DNA from: SZAS-79 sp964599095
Lineage (GTDB): Bacteria > Pseudomonadota > Gammaproteobacteria > Burkholderiales > SG8-39
Length of the DNA stretch: 64,000 bases
Direction: 5' to 3'
Assembly: GCA_964599095.1 (NCBI GenBank)
Contig: CAZREB010000010.1
Coordinates: forward strand, 1-64,000
A model generated the notes under the pieces. That model was not told the origin of the DNA. It saw nothing but the letters and a program-made list of their open reading frames with translations, and did no database searches. The position numbers and the translations under genes are program-made. Positions within the stretch are counted from its first letter, which is position 1. Every line of letters starts with the position of its first letter. This document shows positions 17,600 to 26,247 of this stretch, in pieces.

Positions 17600-20500
17600 T
17601 CAGTGGAAGTCGCGGCTGCCGGTTTCAAGTTCGCCGAGCAGCCTGCTGTCGTCCATCAGCCGGTGAGCGACCAGGTGTGCCACTTCACCCTGCCGCTCGA
17701 GCGTGCCGAGCACCGTCAGCAGCTTAGCGCCGAGCAGTTCGCGGCGCTGCTTTTCGACCAGGCCCGGCCAGACGATCACGTTGACCGAGCCGGTTTCGTC
17801 CTCGAGCGTGACGAACACAGTGCCCGACGCGGTGCCCGGGCGCTGCCGGCCGGTGACGATGCCGGTGACTTTTGCACGGCTGTCGTGCGGCAGCAGCATC
17901 AGGTCCCGTGCGGTGATCGAACGCGTGCGCCCGAGGCGCCGGCGCAGCAGCGCGAGCGGATGCCGGCCAAGCGTGAGGCCGAGGCCGGCGTAATCCGCGA
18001 GGAGATTCTCGCTCTCGCTCGGCGTGCGCAACCGGGGCAGGGTCTCGCTCTGTGCCGATCCGCGCAGCAGCGGGGGCTGCGCTTCGACACCCGCGACCTC
18101 CCAATTGGCTGCGTGCCGGTGGCCGGCAATCCTTTCCAGCGCGCCCGCGCAGGCCAGTGCGGCGAGGTCCCGTTTGTCCAGGCCGGCGCGTCCGGCGAGA
18201 TCCCCAACCGAGACGAATGGGCTCCGGCCTCGCGTCGTCATGATCCTTTCACCGGCTGACTTGCCGAGCCCTTTGACAAGGCGCAGGCCGAGCCTGACCG
18301 CGGGCACCGGCTTCGGGGTGGGCTCGAGCGTGCAGTCCCAGTCGCTCCGGAGCACGTCCGCAGGCCGCACCTCCACGGCCGGCCGGTCGCCTTTGGCCCT
18401 CTGTGCGTCCTGCACGAGTTGTGACGGCGAGTAGAACCCCATCGGCTGGCTGTTCAGCAATGCGCAGAGGAATTCCGCAGGGTGGTTGAACTTGAGCCAT
18501 GCCGAGGCATAAGCAAGCAGCGCGAAACTCGCCGAGTGCGATTCCGGGAAGCCGTATTCGCCGAACCCCAGGATCTGCCGGAAGATGCGGTCGGCGTATT
18601 CCCGCGAATAACCGTTGCGGTGCAGCCCGTCCTTGAGCTTCTTCTCGAACGGGCCGAGGCCGCCTTTCCTTTTCCACGCCGCCATTGCCCGCCGCAACTG
18701 GTCGGCTTCGCCGGGCGTGAAGCCGGCGGCGACCTCGGCCAGCCGCATGACCTGCTCCTGGAAAAGCGGCACGCCCAGCGTGCGCTCGAGGACACCCTTG
18801 ACCGCCTCGCTCGGGTAGCCGAACTTTTCGAGGCCGTCCCTGCGCAACAGGTAGGGATGCACCATGTCGCCCTGGATCGGGCCGGGCCGCACGATCGCGA
18901 CCTCGATGACGAGGTCGTAGAATTCCTTCGGCCTCAGCCGCGGGAGCATCGACATCTGCGCACGCGACTCGATCTGGAACACGCCGACGGTGTCGGCATG
19001 CTGGATCATCTTGTAGACGGCCGCTTCCTCGGCCGGGATGTCCTGCATCCTGAACGCGATACCGCGTTCGCGGCTCACGAGCTCGAGCGCACGCCGGATC
19101 GCCGAGAGCATGCCGAGTGCGAGCACGTCGACCTTCATCAGGCCGAGCGCATCGAGGTCGTCCTTGTCCCACTCGATGATCGACCGGTCCGGCATCGCCG
19201 CGTTCTCGATCGGCACCAGGCGCGAGACTTTCCCCTGCCCGATCACGAACCCCCCCACGTGCTGCGAGAGGTGCCGCGGGAAACCGCGCAGCTCGCCGAC
19301 GATATCGATCAACTGCCCGACAGCGAGGGCGCGCGGGTCGAAGCCGGCCTCGCCCAACCGCGCGGGCAGCGAGCCGGGCTCGTCCCACCACGCCAGCAGC
19401 TTGGCGAGCCGTTCGACCTGCTCGAGGGAAAAACCGAGCGCCTTGGCCACGTCGCGCAGGGCGCTCCTGGGCCGGTAGCAGATGACGGTGGCCGCGATCG
19501 CGGCGCGCTCGCGGCCGTACTTCGCGTAAATGTGCTGGATGACCTCCTCGCGCCGGTCGTGCTCGAAATCGACGTCGATGTCCGGGGGCTCGTCGCGCTC
19601 GGCGGAAATGAACCGCTCGAACAGCAGCTGCGAGCGCTCCGGATCGATCTCGGTGATGTGCAGGCAATAGCACACCGCCGAGTTGGCCGCCGACCCCCGG
19701 CCCTGGCAGAGGATTTCCCGGCCGCGCGCGAACTGCACGATCTCGTGGACCGTCAGGAAGTAGTACTCGTAGCGCTTCTGCGCAATGAGCTCGAGTTCCT
19801 TTTCGATGAGCGCGGCCACTTTCGCGCTCATGCCTCCCGGATAACGCCGCGCCGCGCCTTCGATGACGAGGTCGCGCAGGTATCCCGCCGGCGTCCTGCC
19901 GGGCGGGACGACCTCCTCGGGGTACTCGTAACGCAACTCGTCGAGAGAAAACCTGCATCGCTCCGCGATCCGCAACGTCTCGGAAAGCAGCGTCGGCGGG
20001 TAAATCTCTGCGAGACGCTCCCGGCTGCGCAGGTGCCGTTCGGCATTCGGGAAGAGCGCGTGACCGGCCTCGGCCACCGTGGTGCCGAGGCGGATTGCGG
20101 TGAGGGTGTCCTGCAGCGGGCGGCGCGAATCCGCGTGCATGTGCACATCGCCTGCCGCGACGAGTGGCAGCCCGCAGGCGCGACCCAGTGCCTGCAACTC
20201 GTCGAGATACGCCTTGTCGCGCGGCCCCAGGTGCAATTCGGCCGCGATCCATGCGCGGCCAGGGAATCTTTCCGCAACCCAGCGGGCGTGCTTTATGTCG
20301 ATGCGCCCGCCCGGGACCAGCAATGCAAGGCAGCCTGGGAGCCCTGCGTCGAGATCGGCGATGCGCAGGCAGTAAGTCCCTTTCTTTGCGCGGCGGCCCG
20401 TGGTGATCAGCTCGCACAGGTTGCCGTAACCATCACGGTCGGTTGCCAGCAAGACGAGTTTCGGCCCGTCGGCGAGCGCGATCTCGCTGCCGACGAGCAG

Positions 20501-20692
20501 CTTCAGCCCGTGCGCCTTGGCCGCAACGTGCGCGCGCACGATGCCGGCAAGCGAGCACTCGTCGGTGATCGCGAGCGCTTCGTAACCCAGCGCCTTGGCC
20601 TGCGCGACGAGTTCCACCGCATGCGATGCACCGCGCAGGAAGCTGAAGTTCGAAACGCAATGCAGTTCGGCGTACTTAACCAAAAATGCCAT
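17600..20692 (-). CDS. dnaE2: Error-prone DNA polymerase DnaE2
   Basis: A 1030-residue C-family polymerase alpha subunit used in SOS mutagenesis. It begins with the PHP domain (YAELHCVSNFSFLRGASH). The palm carries the catalytic Asp pair in DEPPDIDVDFEHDRR. Finger and thumb regions follow, and a C-terminal OB-fold (KVTGIVTGRQRPGTASGTVF) precedes the end. Length fits DnaE2 (about 1040) rather than replicative DnaE (about 1160). The ATG at 20692 overlaps imuB by 17 bp; a long upstream frame was rejected because it is antisense-like sequence within imuB. Last gene of the LexA-controlled imuA-imuB-dnaE2 operon. Confidence 0.95.
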   Translation of the reverse strand: MAFLVKYAELHCVSNFSFLRGASHAVELVAQAKALGYEALAITDECSLAGIVRAHVAAKAHGLKLLVGSEIALADGPKLVLLATDRDGYGNLCELITTGRRAKKGTYCLRIADLDAGLPGCLALLVPGGRIDIKHARWVAERFPGRAWIAAELHLGPRDKAYLDELQALGRACGLPLVAAGDVHMHADSRRPLQDTLTAIRLGTTVAEAGHALFPNAERHLRSRERLAEIYPPTLLSETLRIAERCRFSLDELRYEYPEEVVPPGRTPAGYLRDLVIEGAARRYPGGMSAKVAALIEKELELIAQKRYEYYFLTVHEIVQFARGREILCQGRGSAANSAVCYCLHITEIDPERSQLLFERFISAERDEPPDIDVDFEHDRREEVIQHIYAKYGRERAAIAATVICYRPRSALRDVAKALGFSLEQVERLAKLLAWWDEPGSLPARLGEAGFDPRALAVGQLIDIVGELRGFPRHLSQHVGGFVIGQGKVSRLVPIENAAMPDRSIIEWDKDDLDALGLMKVDVLALGMLSAIRRALELVSRERGIAFRMQDIPAEEAAVYKMIQHADTVGVFQIESRAQMSMLPRLRPKEFYDLVIEVAIVRPGPIQGDMVHPYLLRRDGLEKFGYPSEAVKGVLERTLGVPLFQEQVMRLAEVAAGFTPGEADQLRRAMAAWKRKGGLGPFEKKLKDGLHRNGYSREYADRIFRQILGFGEYGFPESHSASFALLAYASAWLKFNHPAEFLCALLNSQPMGFYSPSQLVQDAQRAKGDRPAVEVRPADVLRSDWDCTLEPTPKPVPAVRLGLRLVKGLGKSAGERIMTTRGRSPFVSVGDLAGRAGLDKRDLAALACAGALERIAGHRHAANWEVAGVEAQPPLLRGSAQSETLPRLRTPSESENLLADYAGLGLTLGRHPLALLRRRLGRTRSITARDLMLLPHDSRAKVTGIVTGRQRPGTASGTVFVTLEDETGSVNVIVWPGLVEKQRRELLGAKLLTVLGTLERQGEVAHLVAHRLMDDSRLLGELETGSRDFH

Positions 20693-22109
20693 GCAAGTAC
20701 CAGTTGTTTCCGGGATCCCTTTCTCGATAGACCCATAGCAGCGACTCGGTGCCGGTACGCGCAACGTAGTAGTCGCGCGTCGCATCGCGGCCGTCCCACC
20801 AGCCCGACTCGATGCGCTCGGGTCCGGCCAGCAGCGCAAGCGGCCCGTCGCAATGCGGTTGTGCGCCGACCGCTTCGAGTCGCCTGGGCTGAGGCAGCAA
20901 CCACAAGGGCCGCGTGCCGAACTCAACCGATTCGCTGTGTTCTCCCGGCTCGGCAACGCGCCATGCGGCTTCGGGCCGGTGCGCGGCTCCCGTCGACAAA
21001 CCGCTTACGGCATAGCTGCCGAGCCTTGCCCGCAGGCGTTCGATGAGGCCCTGCCAGTCGCCCGGTCGCTTGAACGTTTCGTCCAGCAGGTCGAGGTTTT
21101 CGGGCACGACCGCGAGGATGTCGTCGGCAGCCAGGGCGACCCGGCGCACCGGCTCCTTCAGTGCGAGCGCGGAGAGTTTTTCGCGGATCAACAGGGTGAA
21201 GCGCTCGACGTCCCGGCCCGGCCGCACGAGGCCGATCTCGACATCGGTACGGTTCTCCTTATGGAAGAGTTCGATGCGCAGGCGCTGCACCCCGCCATCG
21301 CGCGCCGCGAGGAAGCCGCCGAGTTGCGCGACCAGGCGCCGCAGCGCGAAGACGAGAGACCCGGCCTCACGCACTTCGGAAGGCAATTCGAGGCCGGCGC
21401 GAAAACGCTCGGGTGGCGCGAAGAACACGCGCGGATCGGCACGCGCGCCGAGGGCGCGGTCGAGTTCATCGCAAAGTGCCTGCCCGAAGCGCCGGGCCAG
21501 CCCAGCACGCGGAAGCGCGAGCACTTCGCCGATGGTGCGTACCCCGATGGCTTCGAGCGTGGCGAGCGTGCGCGAGCCGCACTCGAGCACTTCGACCGGC
21601 AGTGGCTGCAGCCTGCGGGCGAGGTCGGCCGGGTCAAGGCAGGGCGAAGGGGAACCGGCGCGCGCGAGCAGCCAGGCCCCGTGCGCGGTGGGCGCCGAGG
21701 CGGGCGAAGCGGTGTACCCCATTTCGGCGGCGCCCCGGGCAAGGCCGGCGGCGATCGCGCCGGCGCTGCCGAACAGCCTGAGGCTGCCGGAAACCTCGAG
21801 GAGCAGGCCCTGCGGACCGTCCGCGCCGGACGCCAACGCGACATCGGGCGTGTATCGGCCGGCCCATGCGGCACAGCCTTCGAGCGCTTCCAGTTCCGCG
21901 GCCGGATCGCGTTCGCGAAAACGCAGGCCGGGCGCAAGCGCTGCCGCCGCTGCGCGTGCCATGGCCGGGCGCACGCCTTGCGCAAAAGCCGCGGCATTGC
22001 AGTCCACGACGTGGCGATGCTCCGCCACCGCCCAGGGCTCAGCCGTGGGCGAGGCGCGCAGGAAGGATTCGAGCGGCAGGCGCGGGAGGTGAAGGGCAAT
22101 CCAATACAT
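20676..22109 (-). CDS. imuB: ImuB, catalytically inactive Y-family polymerase homologue
   Basis: A 477-residue protein starting MYWIALHLPRLPLESFL, the usual ImuB start. The Y-family palm position that normally carries Asp has none here (WIALHLP), consistent with ImuB acting as a beta-clamp adaptor that recruits DnaE2 rather than as a polymerase. The little-finger-like domain follows (VLALPRAGLARRFGQALCDELDRALG, shown across residues about 200-235). It overlaps imuA by 71 bp and dnaE2 by 17 bp, so the three are translationally linked. Confidence 0.93.
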   Translation of the reverse strand: MYWIALHLPRLPLESFLRASPTAEPWAVAEHRHVVDCNAAAFAQGVRPAMARAAAAALAPGLRFRERDPAAELEALEGCAAWAGRYTPDVALASGADGPQGLLLEVSGSLRLFGSAGAIAAGLARGAAEMGYTASPASAPTAHGAWLLARAGSPSPCLDPADLARRLQPLPVEVLECGSRTLATLEAIGVRTIGEVLALPRAGLARRFGQALCDELDRALGARADPRVFFAPPERFRAGLELPSEVREAGSLVFALRRLVAQLGGFLAARDGGVQRLRIELFHKENRTDVEIGLVRPGRDVERFTLLIREKLSALALKEPVRRVALAADDILAVVPENLDLLDETFKRPGDWQGLIERLRARLGSYAVSGLSTGAAHRPEAAWRVAEPGEHSESVEFGTRPLWLLPQPRRLEAVGAQPHCDGPLALLAGPERIESGWWDGRDATRDYYVARTGTESLLWVYRERDPGNNWYLHGIFG

Positions 22110-22788
22110 GATCAAAGGCGGCATGTTCGTTCTTCGATGCCGGGTGCGACGCGGTTTCGATTACCGGTGCCGGGGCCAGGACGATGGGGCGCGCCAGCGG
22201 CCCGCCGCGGCGCTTGAGAATCCGGACCGCGAGCTCACCCTTGAAGCTTTGCAGGTGCAGGCGCAGCGCCGCGGGTGAGGATTCGTGCGCGGCGAGCGGC
22301 GAGCGGAAAAGGAACGCAAGTGCCCGGCCGCCCTCCGCGGCGATCTGCAGCCGCCGCAATTGTGCAAAGGAGGCCTTTTCCGGCCAGCCCAGCACCGCGC
22401 CGCAGGCGCCCGACTGCAATGCCTGTTCGATTGCCCACAGTGCCTCCTGCGGCGACTTGGAGCGCACGATCATGACTCGCGCGAGATCGATCCCTGCCGC
22501 CTGCAGCGCAGGCGCATAGGGCAGGTAGGGCGGCGCAATCCAAGCGATCCAGCGGCCCTGCCGGGACAGATTGGCGAGCGCCGGCCCGAGTGCCCGAACC
22601 TCGCCTATGCCGATGTGTTCGGGCAGCAGTTCGGTGAGCACGCCGGCCGGCCAGCCGCCCCCGGGCAGCTCAGCATCGAGCGCCGCGAAGCCGCTGGGGA
22701 CGCCCGGCGTTTCGACCTGCGGCAGTTCGCCTGCGCGCCATACGAGGCCGTGATGCAGGATGTCCGCAAGTGCGGTGAGTGAAGGCAT
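22039..22788 (-). CDS. imuA: ImuA, RecA/SulA-like translesion-synthesis accessory protein
   Basis: A 249-residue protein beginning MPSLTALADILHHGLVWRAG, with the RecA-like segment GFAALDAELPGGGWPAGVLTELL, in which the region corresponding to Walker A is degenerate. The family cooperates with ImuB and DnaE2 in damage-induced mutagenesis. First gene of the operon; a LexA box lies 50 bp upstream of its start. The C-terminal 70 bp overlap the 5' end of imuB. Confidence 0.92.
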   Translation of the reverse strand: MPSLTALADILHHGLVWRAGELPQVETPGVPSGFAALDAELPGGGWPAGVLTELLPEHIGIGEVRALGPALANLSRQGRWIAWIAPPYLPYAPALQAAGIDLARVMIVRSKSPQEALWAIEQALQSGACGAVLGWPEKASFAQLRRLQIAAEGGRALAFLFRSPLAAHESSPAALRLHLQSFKGELAVRILKRRGGPLARPIVLAPAPVIETASHPASKNEHAAFDHVLDCPSPPAPAARILPARLAHG

Positions 22789-22834
22789 GCGGGATGTGGC
22801 GCGCGGATGCCTTTGAGGGCATCGGCAAGTCCGA

Positions 22835-22854
22835 TACTGTATTTATGTACAGTA
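22835..22854 (-). promoter_or_regulatory. LexA (SOS) box controlling imuA-imuB-dnaE2
   Basis: TACTGTATTTATGTACAGTA matches the gammaproteobacterial/betaproteobacterial LexA consensus CTGT-N8-ACAG exactly, with matching outer TA pairs. On the minus strand it covers a candidate -10 (TACATA, 22844-22849) paired with TTGGAT (22866-22871) at 16-bp spacing, so LexA binding would block the promoter. Confidence 0.92.
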
Positions 22855-23131
22855 AACGACATCCCATCCAAAAGCAATCCTGCACGCTTTGTCCGGGGTG
22901 GGTTCACTTTCCAGGCTGAAGGCCGATCTTCCACGCGCTCCTGCCTGACCAGGTCGGAACGCCCGTGATGCGACGCGCCTCATATCGGTGCGTTCTATTT
23001 TTGGTCGCACCATTTCGGGTTTCGGTCTTCCCCGAAGCCTTTGCCTAAAGGCGGCTTGCAATGCCGTAAGTTTGTTTCACTGCATTGTTTGGTAAGGCTT
23101 AACGGACCTGAAATCGGTACGCACCGCGACA

Positions 23132-23147
23132 TGGCACGGCCCGTGCA
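23132..23147 (+). promoter_or_regulatory. Sigma-54 (RpoN) type promoter for urtA
   Basis: TGGCACGGCCCGTGCA matches the -24/-12 consensus TGGCACG-N4-TTGCW with one deviation (G for the first T of TTGC). GG and GC are at the required spacing. Transcription would start near 23158, giving a leader of about 87 bases. This is the expected control for a nitrogen-scavenging urea transporter, via NtrC. Confidence 0.75.
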
Positions 23148-23244
23148 ATTGACCGATCGGACGTGCGGGATCGTGGCAGCCAAGGTGGATGCGGCGAATC
23201 GCATGGAATTCAAGCAACGCTCATCACTCCGGGAGAAAGCACAC

Positions 23245-24504
23245 ATGCAACGCAGAGGGTTTCTGAAAAAACTGGCAGCAGGTGCCGCCGTCGCCGCTGC
23301 CTTCAGTTATGGGCCGTACGCGCTGGCCGCCGACACCATCAAGGTCGGCATCCTGCACTCGCTGTCCGGGACGATGGCGATCAGCGAGACGGTCCTCAAG
23401 GACGTGACGCTCATGGCGATCGACGACATCAACGCCAAGGGCGGCGTGATGGGCAAGAAGCTCGAGCCCGTGGTCGTCGACCCGGCGTCCAACTGGCCGC
23501 TGTTCGCCGAAAAGGCCAAGCAGCTGCTCGGCCAGGACAAGGTGGCGGTGGTGTTCGGCTGCTGGACCTCGGTGTCGCGCAAGTCGGTGCTGCCGGTCTT
23601 CAAGGAGATGAACGGGCTGCTCTTCTACCCGGTGCAGTACGAAGGCGAAGAGCTCGAGAAGAACGTGTTCTACACGGGGGCGGCGCCGAACCAGCAGGCG
23701 ATTCCCGCGACCGAGTACCTGATGAGCAAGGAAGGCGGCGGCGCCAAGCGCTTCGTCCTGTTGGGTACCGACTACGTGTATCCGCGCACGACCAACAAGA
23801 TCCTGCGCGCTTTCCTGAAATCCAAGGGCGTCGCCGACAAGGACATCGACGAGAAGTACACCCCGTTCGGCCACAGCGACTACCAGACCATCGTTGCAGA
23901 CATCAAGAAGTTCGCCGCCGGCGGCAAGACCGCGGTGATCTCGACCATCAACGGCGACTCCAACGTGCCGTTCTACAAGGAACTGGGCAACCAGGGCCTC
24001 AAGGCGACGGACGTGCCGGTCGTGGCGTTCTCGGTGGGCGAAGAGGAACTGCGCGGCGTCGACACCAAGCCGCTGGTCGGCCACCTCGCGGCGTGGAACT
24101 ACTTCATGTCGCTGAAGAACCCGGCCAACGATGCGTGGAAGAAGCAGTGGGCCGCGTACGCCAAGGCGAAAAAGCTGCCGGGTGCGGACAAGCCGCTGAC
24201 CAACGACCCGATGGAAGCGGCCTGGATCGGCATCCACATGTGGAAGCAGGCCGTCGAGAAGGCCAAGACGACCGATGTCGACAAGGTGATCGCGGCGATC
24301 GGCGGGCAGACTTTCAAGGCCCCGTCGGGATTCACGGCCAAGATGGACGAGAAGAACCACCACCTGCACAAGCCGGTGTTCATCGGCGAAGTCCAGGCCG
24401 ACGGCCAGTTCAAGGTGGTGTGGAAAACGCCCGGCCCGGTGAAGGCCGCGCCGTGGAGCCCGTTCATTCCCGGCAACGACAAGAAGAAGGGTGAGCCGGA
24501 GTAA
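23245..24504 (+). CDS. urtA: Urea ABC transporter, substrate-binding protein UrtA
   Basis: A 419-residue periplasmic binding protein of the branched-chain amino acid/amide family. It starts MQRRGFLKKLAAGAAVAAAF, with an RRxFLK twin-arginine motif and hydrophobic core ending at ALAA, so Tat export is likely. The mature part begins DTIKVGILHSLSGTMAISE, the UrtA hallmark. Blocks FGCWTSVSRKSVLPVFKE and LFYPVQYEGEE are characteristic of urea-specific members. GGGAGAAAG eight bases before the ATG fixes the start. First gene of urtABCDE. Confidence 0.96.
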   Translation: MQRRGFLKKLAAGAAVAAAFSYGPYALAADTIKVGILHSLSGTMAISETVLKDVTLMAIDDINAKGGVMGKKLEPVVVDPASNWPLFAEKAKQLLGQDKVAVVFGCWTSVSRKSVLPVFKEMNGLLFYPVQYEGEELEKNVFYTGAAPNQQAIPATEYLMSKEGGGAKRFVLLGTDYVYPRTTNKILRAFLKSKGVADKDIDEKYTPFGHSDYQTIVADIKKFAAGGKTAVISTINGDSNVPFYKELGNQGLKATDVPVVAFSVGEEELRGVDTKPLVGHLAAWNYFMSLKNPANDAWKKQWAAYAKAKKLPGADKPLTNDPMEAAWIGIHMWKQAVEKAKTTDVDKVIAAIGGQTFKAPSGFTAKMDEKNHHLHKPVFIGEVQADGQFKVVWKTPGPVKAAPWSPFIPGNDKKKGEPE

Positions 24505-24541
24505 GCAAGCCGGAACGAGGAAGTGAATTCCCCGCGGACGT

Positions 24542-24563
24542 CCCGGCCGGCTCATCGGCCGGG
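24542..24563 (+). other. Hairpin in the urtA-urtB intergenic space
   Basis: CCCGGCCG and CGGCCGGG form a perfect 8-bp stem with a six-base loop. There is no T-run, so it is more likely to stabilise the abundant urtA message or lower read-through than to terminate outright. Confidence 0.5.
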
Positions 24564-24636
24564 CCCGCGGGCCCGATTGCAGCATGGCGTGCGCAATGGC
24601 TGGATTCGCCGCGCGTCATCCAAAAGACCGACAACG

Positions 24637-26247
24637 ATGCTCGTGCGCCTGGTTCGATGCGTTCTGGCCTTTCTCGCCCTGGCGGCAAGCCTTCCGGCCG
24701 CTGCGCTCACGGCTGAGCAGATCGGCAAGCTCACAGCGTCGGATTCCGACACGAGGCTCGAGGCGCTCAACAGCGTCGCGGCGGCAGGCGACGAGTCGGC
24801 GATCCCGTTCCTGTCGGCGCTGGCCGAGGGCAACGTGCAGGCCTCTGCGTCGACCAAGCTGATTGCGATCGTCGTCGACGGCAAGGGGACCGACGCGATC
24901 ACCGGCAAGCCGGTGGACAAGCTGCCGGAGGACCTCGACGAGGTCGTCGCGAACAACGTGTTCCGCCGCGAACTGGCGGCGGCGATCGCGACCCTGAGGA
25001 TGACTTCGACCGACCGGGCGGTGCGGCTGGCGGCGGCCAAGACCCTGCAGGACGAGACCGAAAGCGACCGCCTCCCGCTGGTCGAGCGTGCGATCGCGAA
25101 GGAGACGGACGCCGAGATCAAGGGGCTCCTCGAGCGGGTCCGCGCCAACCTGCAGCTGAACAGCAAGGACAAGAACGTGCGGCTCGCGGCGATCACGTCG
25201 CTGGGCTCGAGCGTCAACCCGAATACCAAGACGATCCTGCTGGAGATCCTCGCGAAGAAGGGCGGCGAGTTCGTCGAGCCGGATGCCGATATCCGCTTCG
25301 CGGCGCAGAAGTCGCTGGCAGAAGTCGAGGGGCGCCTGTCCACCGGGGAGCGGATCGGGCAGGTGTTCAGCGGCATCTCGCTGGGCTCGATCCTGCTCTT
25401 GGCCGCGCTTGGCCTCGCGATCACCTACGGGCTGATGGGCGTGATCAACATGGCGCACGGCGAGTTGATCATGATCGGCGCGTATACGACCTACGTGGTG
25501 CAGAACCTGGTGCGCGCGAACGCGCCCGACCTTTTCAACTGGTACCTGCTGGCCGCGGTGCCGGCGTCGTTCATGGTGTCGGCCGCGGTGGGCATGGCGC
25601 TGGAGCGCGGCGTGATCCGCTTCCTGTACGGCCGGCCGCTGGAAACGCTGCTGGCCACCTGGGGCATCAGCCTGATCCTGATCCAGTCGGTGCGCACGAT
25701 CTTCGGCGCGCAAAACGTCCAGGTCGAGAACCCGGTGTGGATGTCGGGCGGCGTCGAGCTGCTTTCGAACGTGGTGCTGCCGTGGAGCCGGATCGTGATC
25801 ATCGGCTTCTCGGCTGTGGTCCTGGTCCTCGTATGGCTTGCGCTCACGCGCACGCGCCTCGGCCTGTTCGTGCGCGGCGTCACGCAGAACCGCGCGATGG
25901 CCTCGTGCATGGGCATCCATACCGGGCGCATCGATACGTGGTGCTTCGGCCTGGGCTCGGGCATCGCCGGTCTTGCCGGCTGCGCACTGTCGCAGATCGG
26001 CAACGTCGGCCCCGACCTCGGCCAGGGCTATATCGTCGACTCGTTCATGGTGGTGGTGCTCGGGGGCGTCGGCCAGCTGGCCGGTACCGTCTACGCCGCG
26101 ATGGGTCTGGGGATCGTCAACAAGTTCCTCGAAGGCATCTCCGGTGCGGTGCTCGCCAAGATCACGGTACTGGTGTTCATCATCATCTTCATCCAGAAGC
26201 GGCCGCAGGGCCTGTTCGCGCTGAAGGGAAGGTTCGCCGATGCCTAA
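24637..26247 (+). CDS. urtB: Urea ABC transporter permease UrtB
   Basis: A 536-residue inner-membrane permease. An N-terminal signal-like segment (CVLAFLALAASLPAAAL) precedes about 230 residues of soluble helical, HEAT-like repeats (DSDTRLEALNSVAAAGDESA and later similar units), typical of UrtB but absent from LivH. The membrane domain starts near GISLGSILLLAALGLAITYG and contains the LivH-type motif MGVINMAHGELIMIGAY. Start ATG 24637 opens the signal sequence; 38 upstream in-frame codons overlap the hairpin. Its end overlaps urtC by 8 bp. Confidence 0.95.
   Translation: MLVRLVRCVLAFLALAASLPAAALTAEQIGKLTASDSDTRLEALNSVAAAGDESAIPFLSALAEGNVQASASTKLIAIVVDGKGTDAITGKPVDKLPEDLDEVVANNVFRRELAAAIATLRMTSTDRAVRLAAAKTLQDETESDRLPLVERAIAKETDAEIKGLLERVRANLQLNSKDKNVRLAAITSLGSSVNPNTKTILLEILAKKGGEFVEPDADIRFAAQKSLAEVEGRLSTGERIGQVFSGISLGSILLLAALGLAITYGLMGVINMAHGELIMIGAYTTYVVQNLVRANAPDLFNWYLLAAVPASFMVSAAVGMALERGVIRFLYGRPLETLLATWGISLILIQSVRTIFGAQNVQVENPVWMSGGVELLSNVVLPWSRIVIIGFSAVVLVLVWLALTRTRLGLFVRGVTQNRAMASCMGIHTGRIDTWCFGLGSGIAGLAGCALSQIGNVGPDLGQGYIVDSFMVVVLGGVGQLAGTVYAAMGLGIVNKFLEGISGAVLAKITVLVFIIIFIQKRPQGLFALKGRFADA

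Larger units (their letters stand above)
22789..23244. other. 456-bp divergent regulatory region between imuA and urtA
   Basis: No credible gene is seen. On the left it holds the LexA box. In the middle there is an inverted repeat GGTGCG/CGCACC (22987-22992 and 23006-23011, 13-bp spacer) and a second pair CAATGC/GCATTG (23059-23064 and 23082-23087). On the right is a sigma-54-like promoter at 23132-23147. The inverted repeats are candidate activator sites for urtA but neither is a good NtrC consensus. Confidence 0.6.

Noticed and set aside
18482..21046. An 854-codon plus-strand frame opposite dnaE2
   Set aside because: Antisense to conserved DnaE2 and ImuB sequence, with no recognisable motif.
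24542..24563. Terminator between urtA and urtB
   Set aside because: The stem is strong but no T-run follows and the transporter genes must be co-expressed; kept only as a hairpin.
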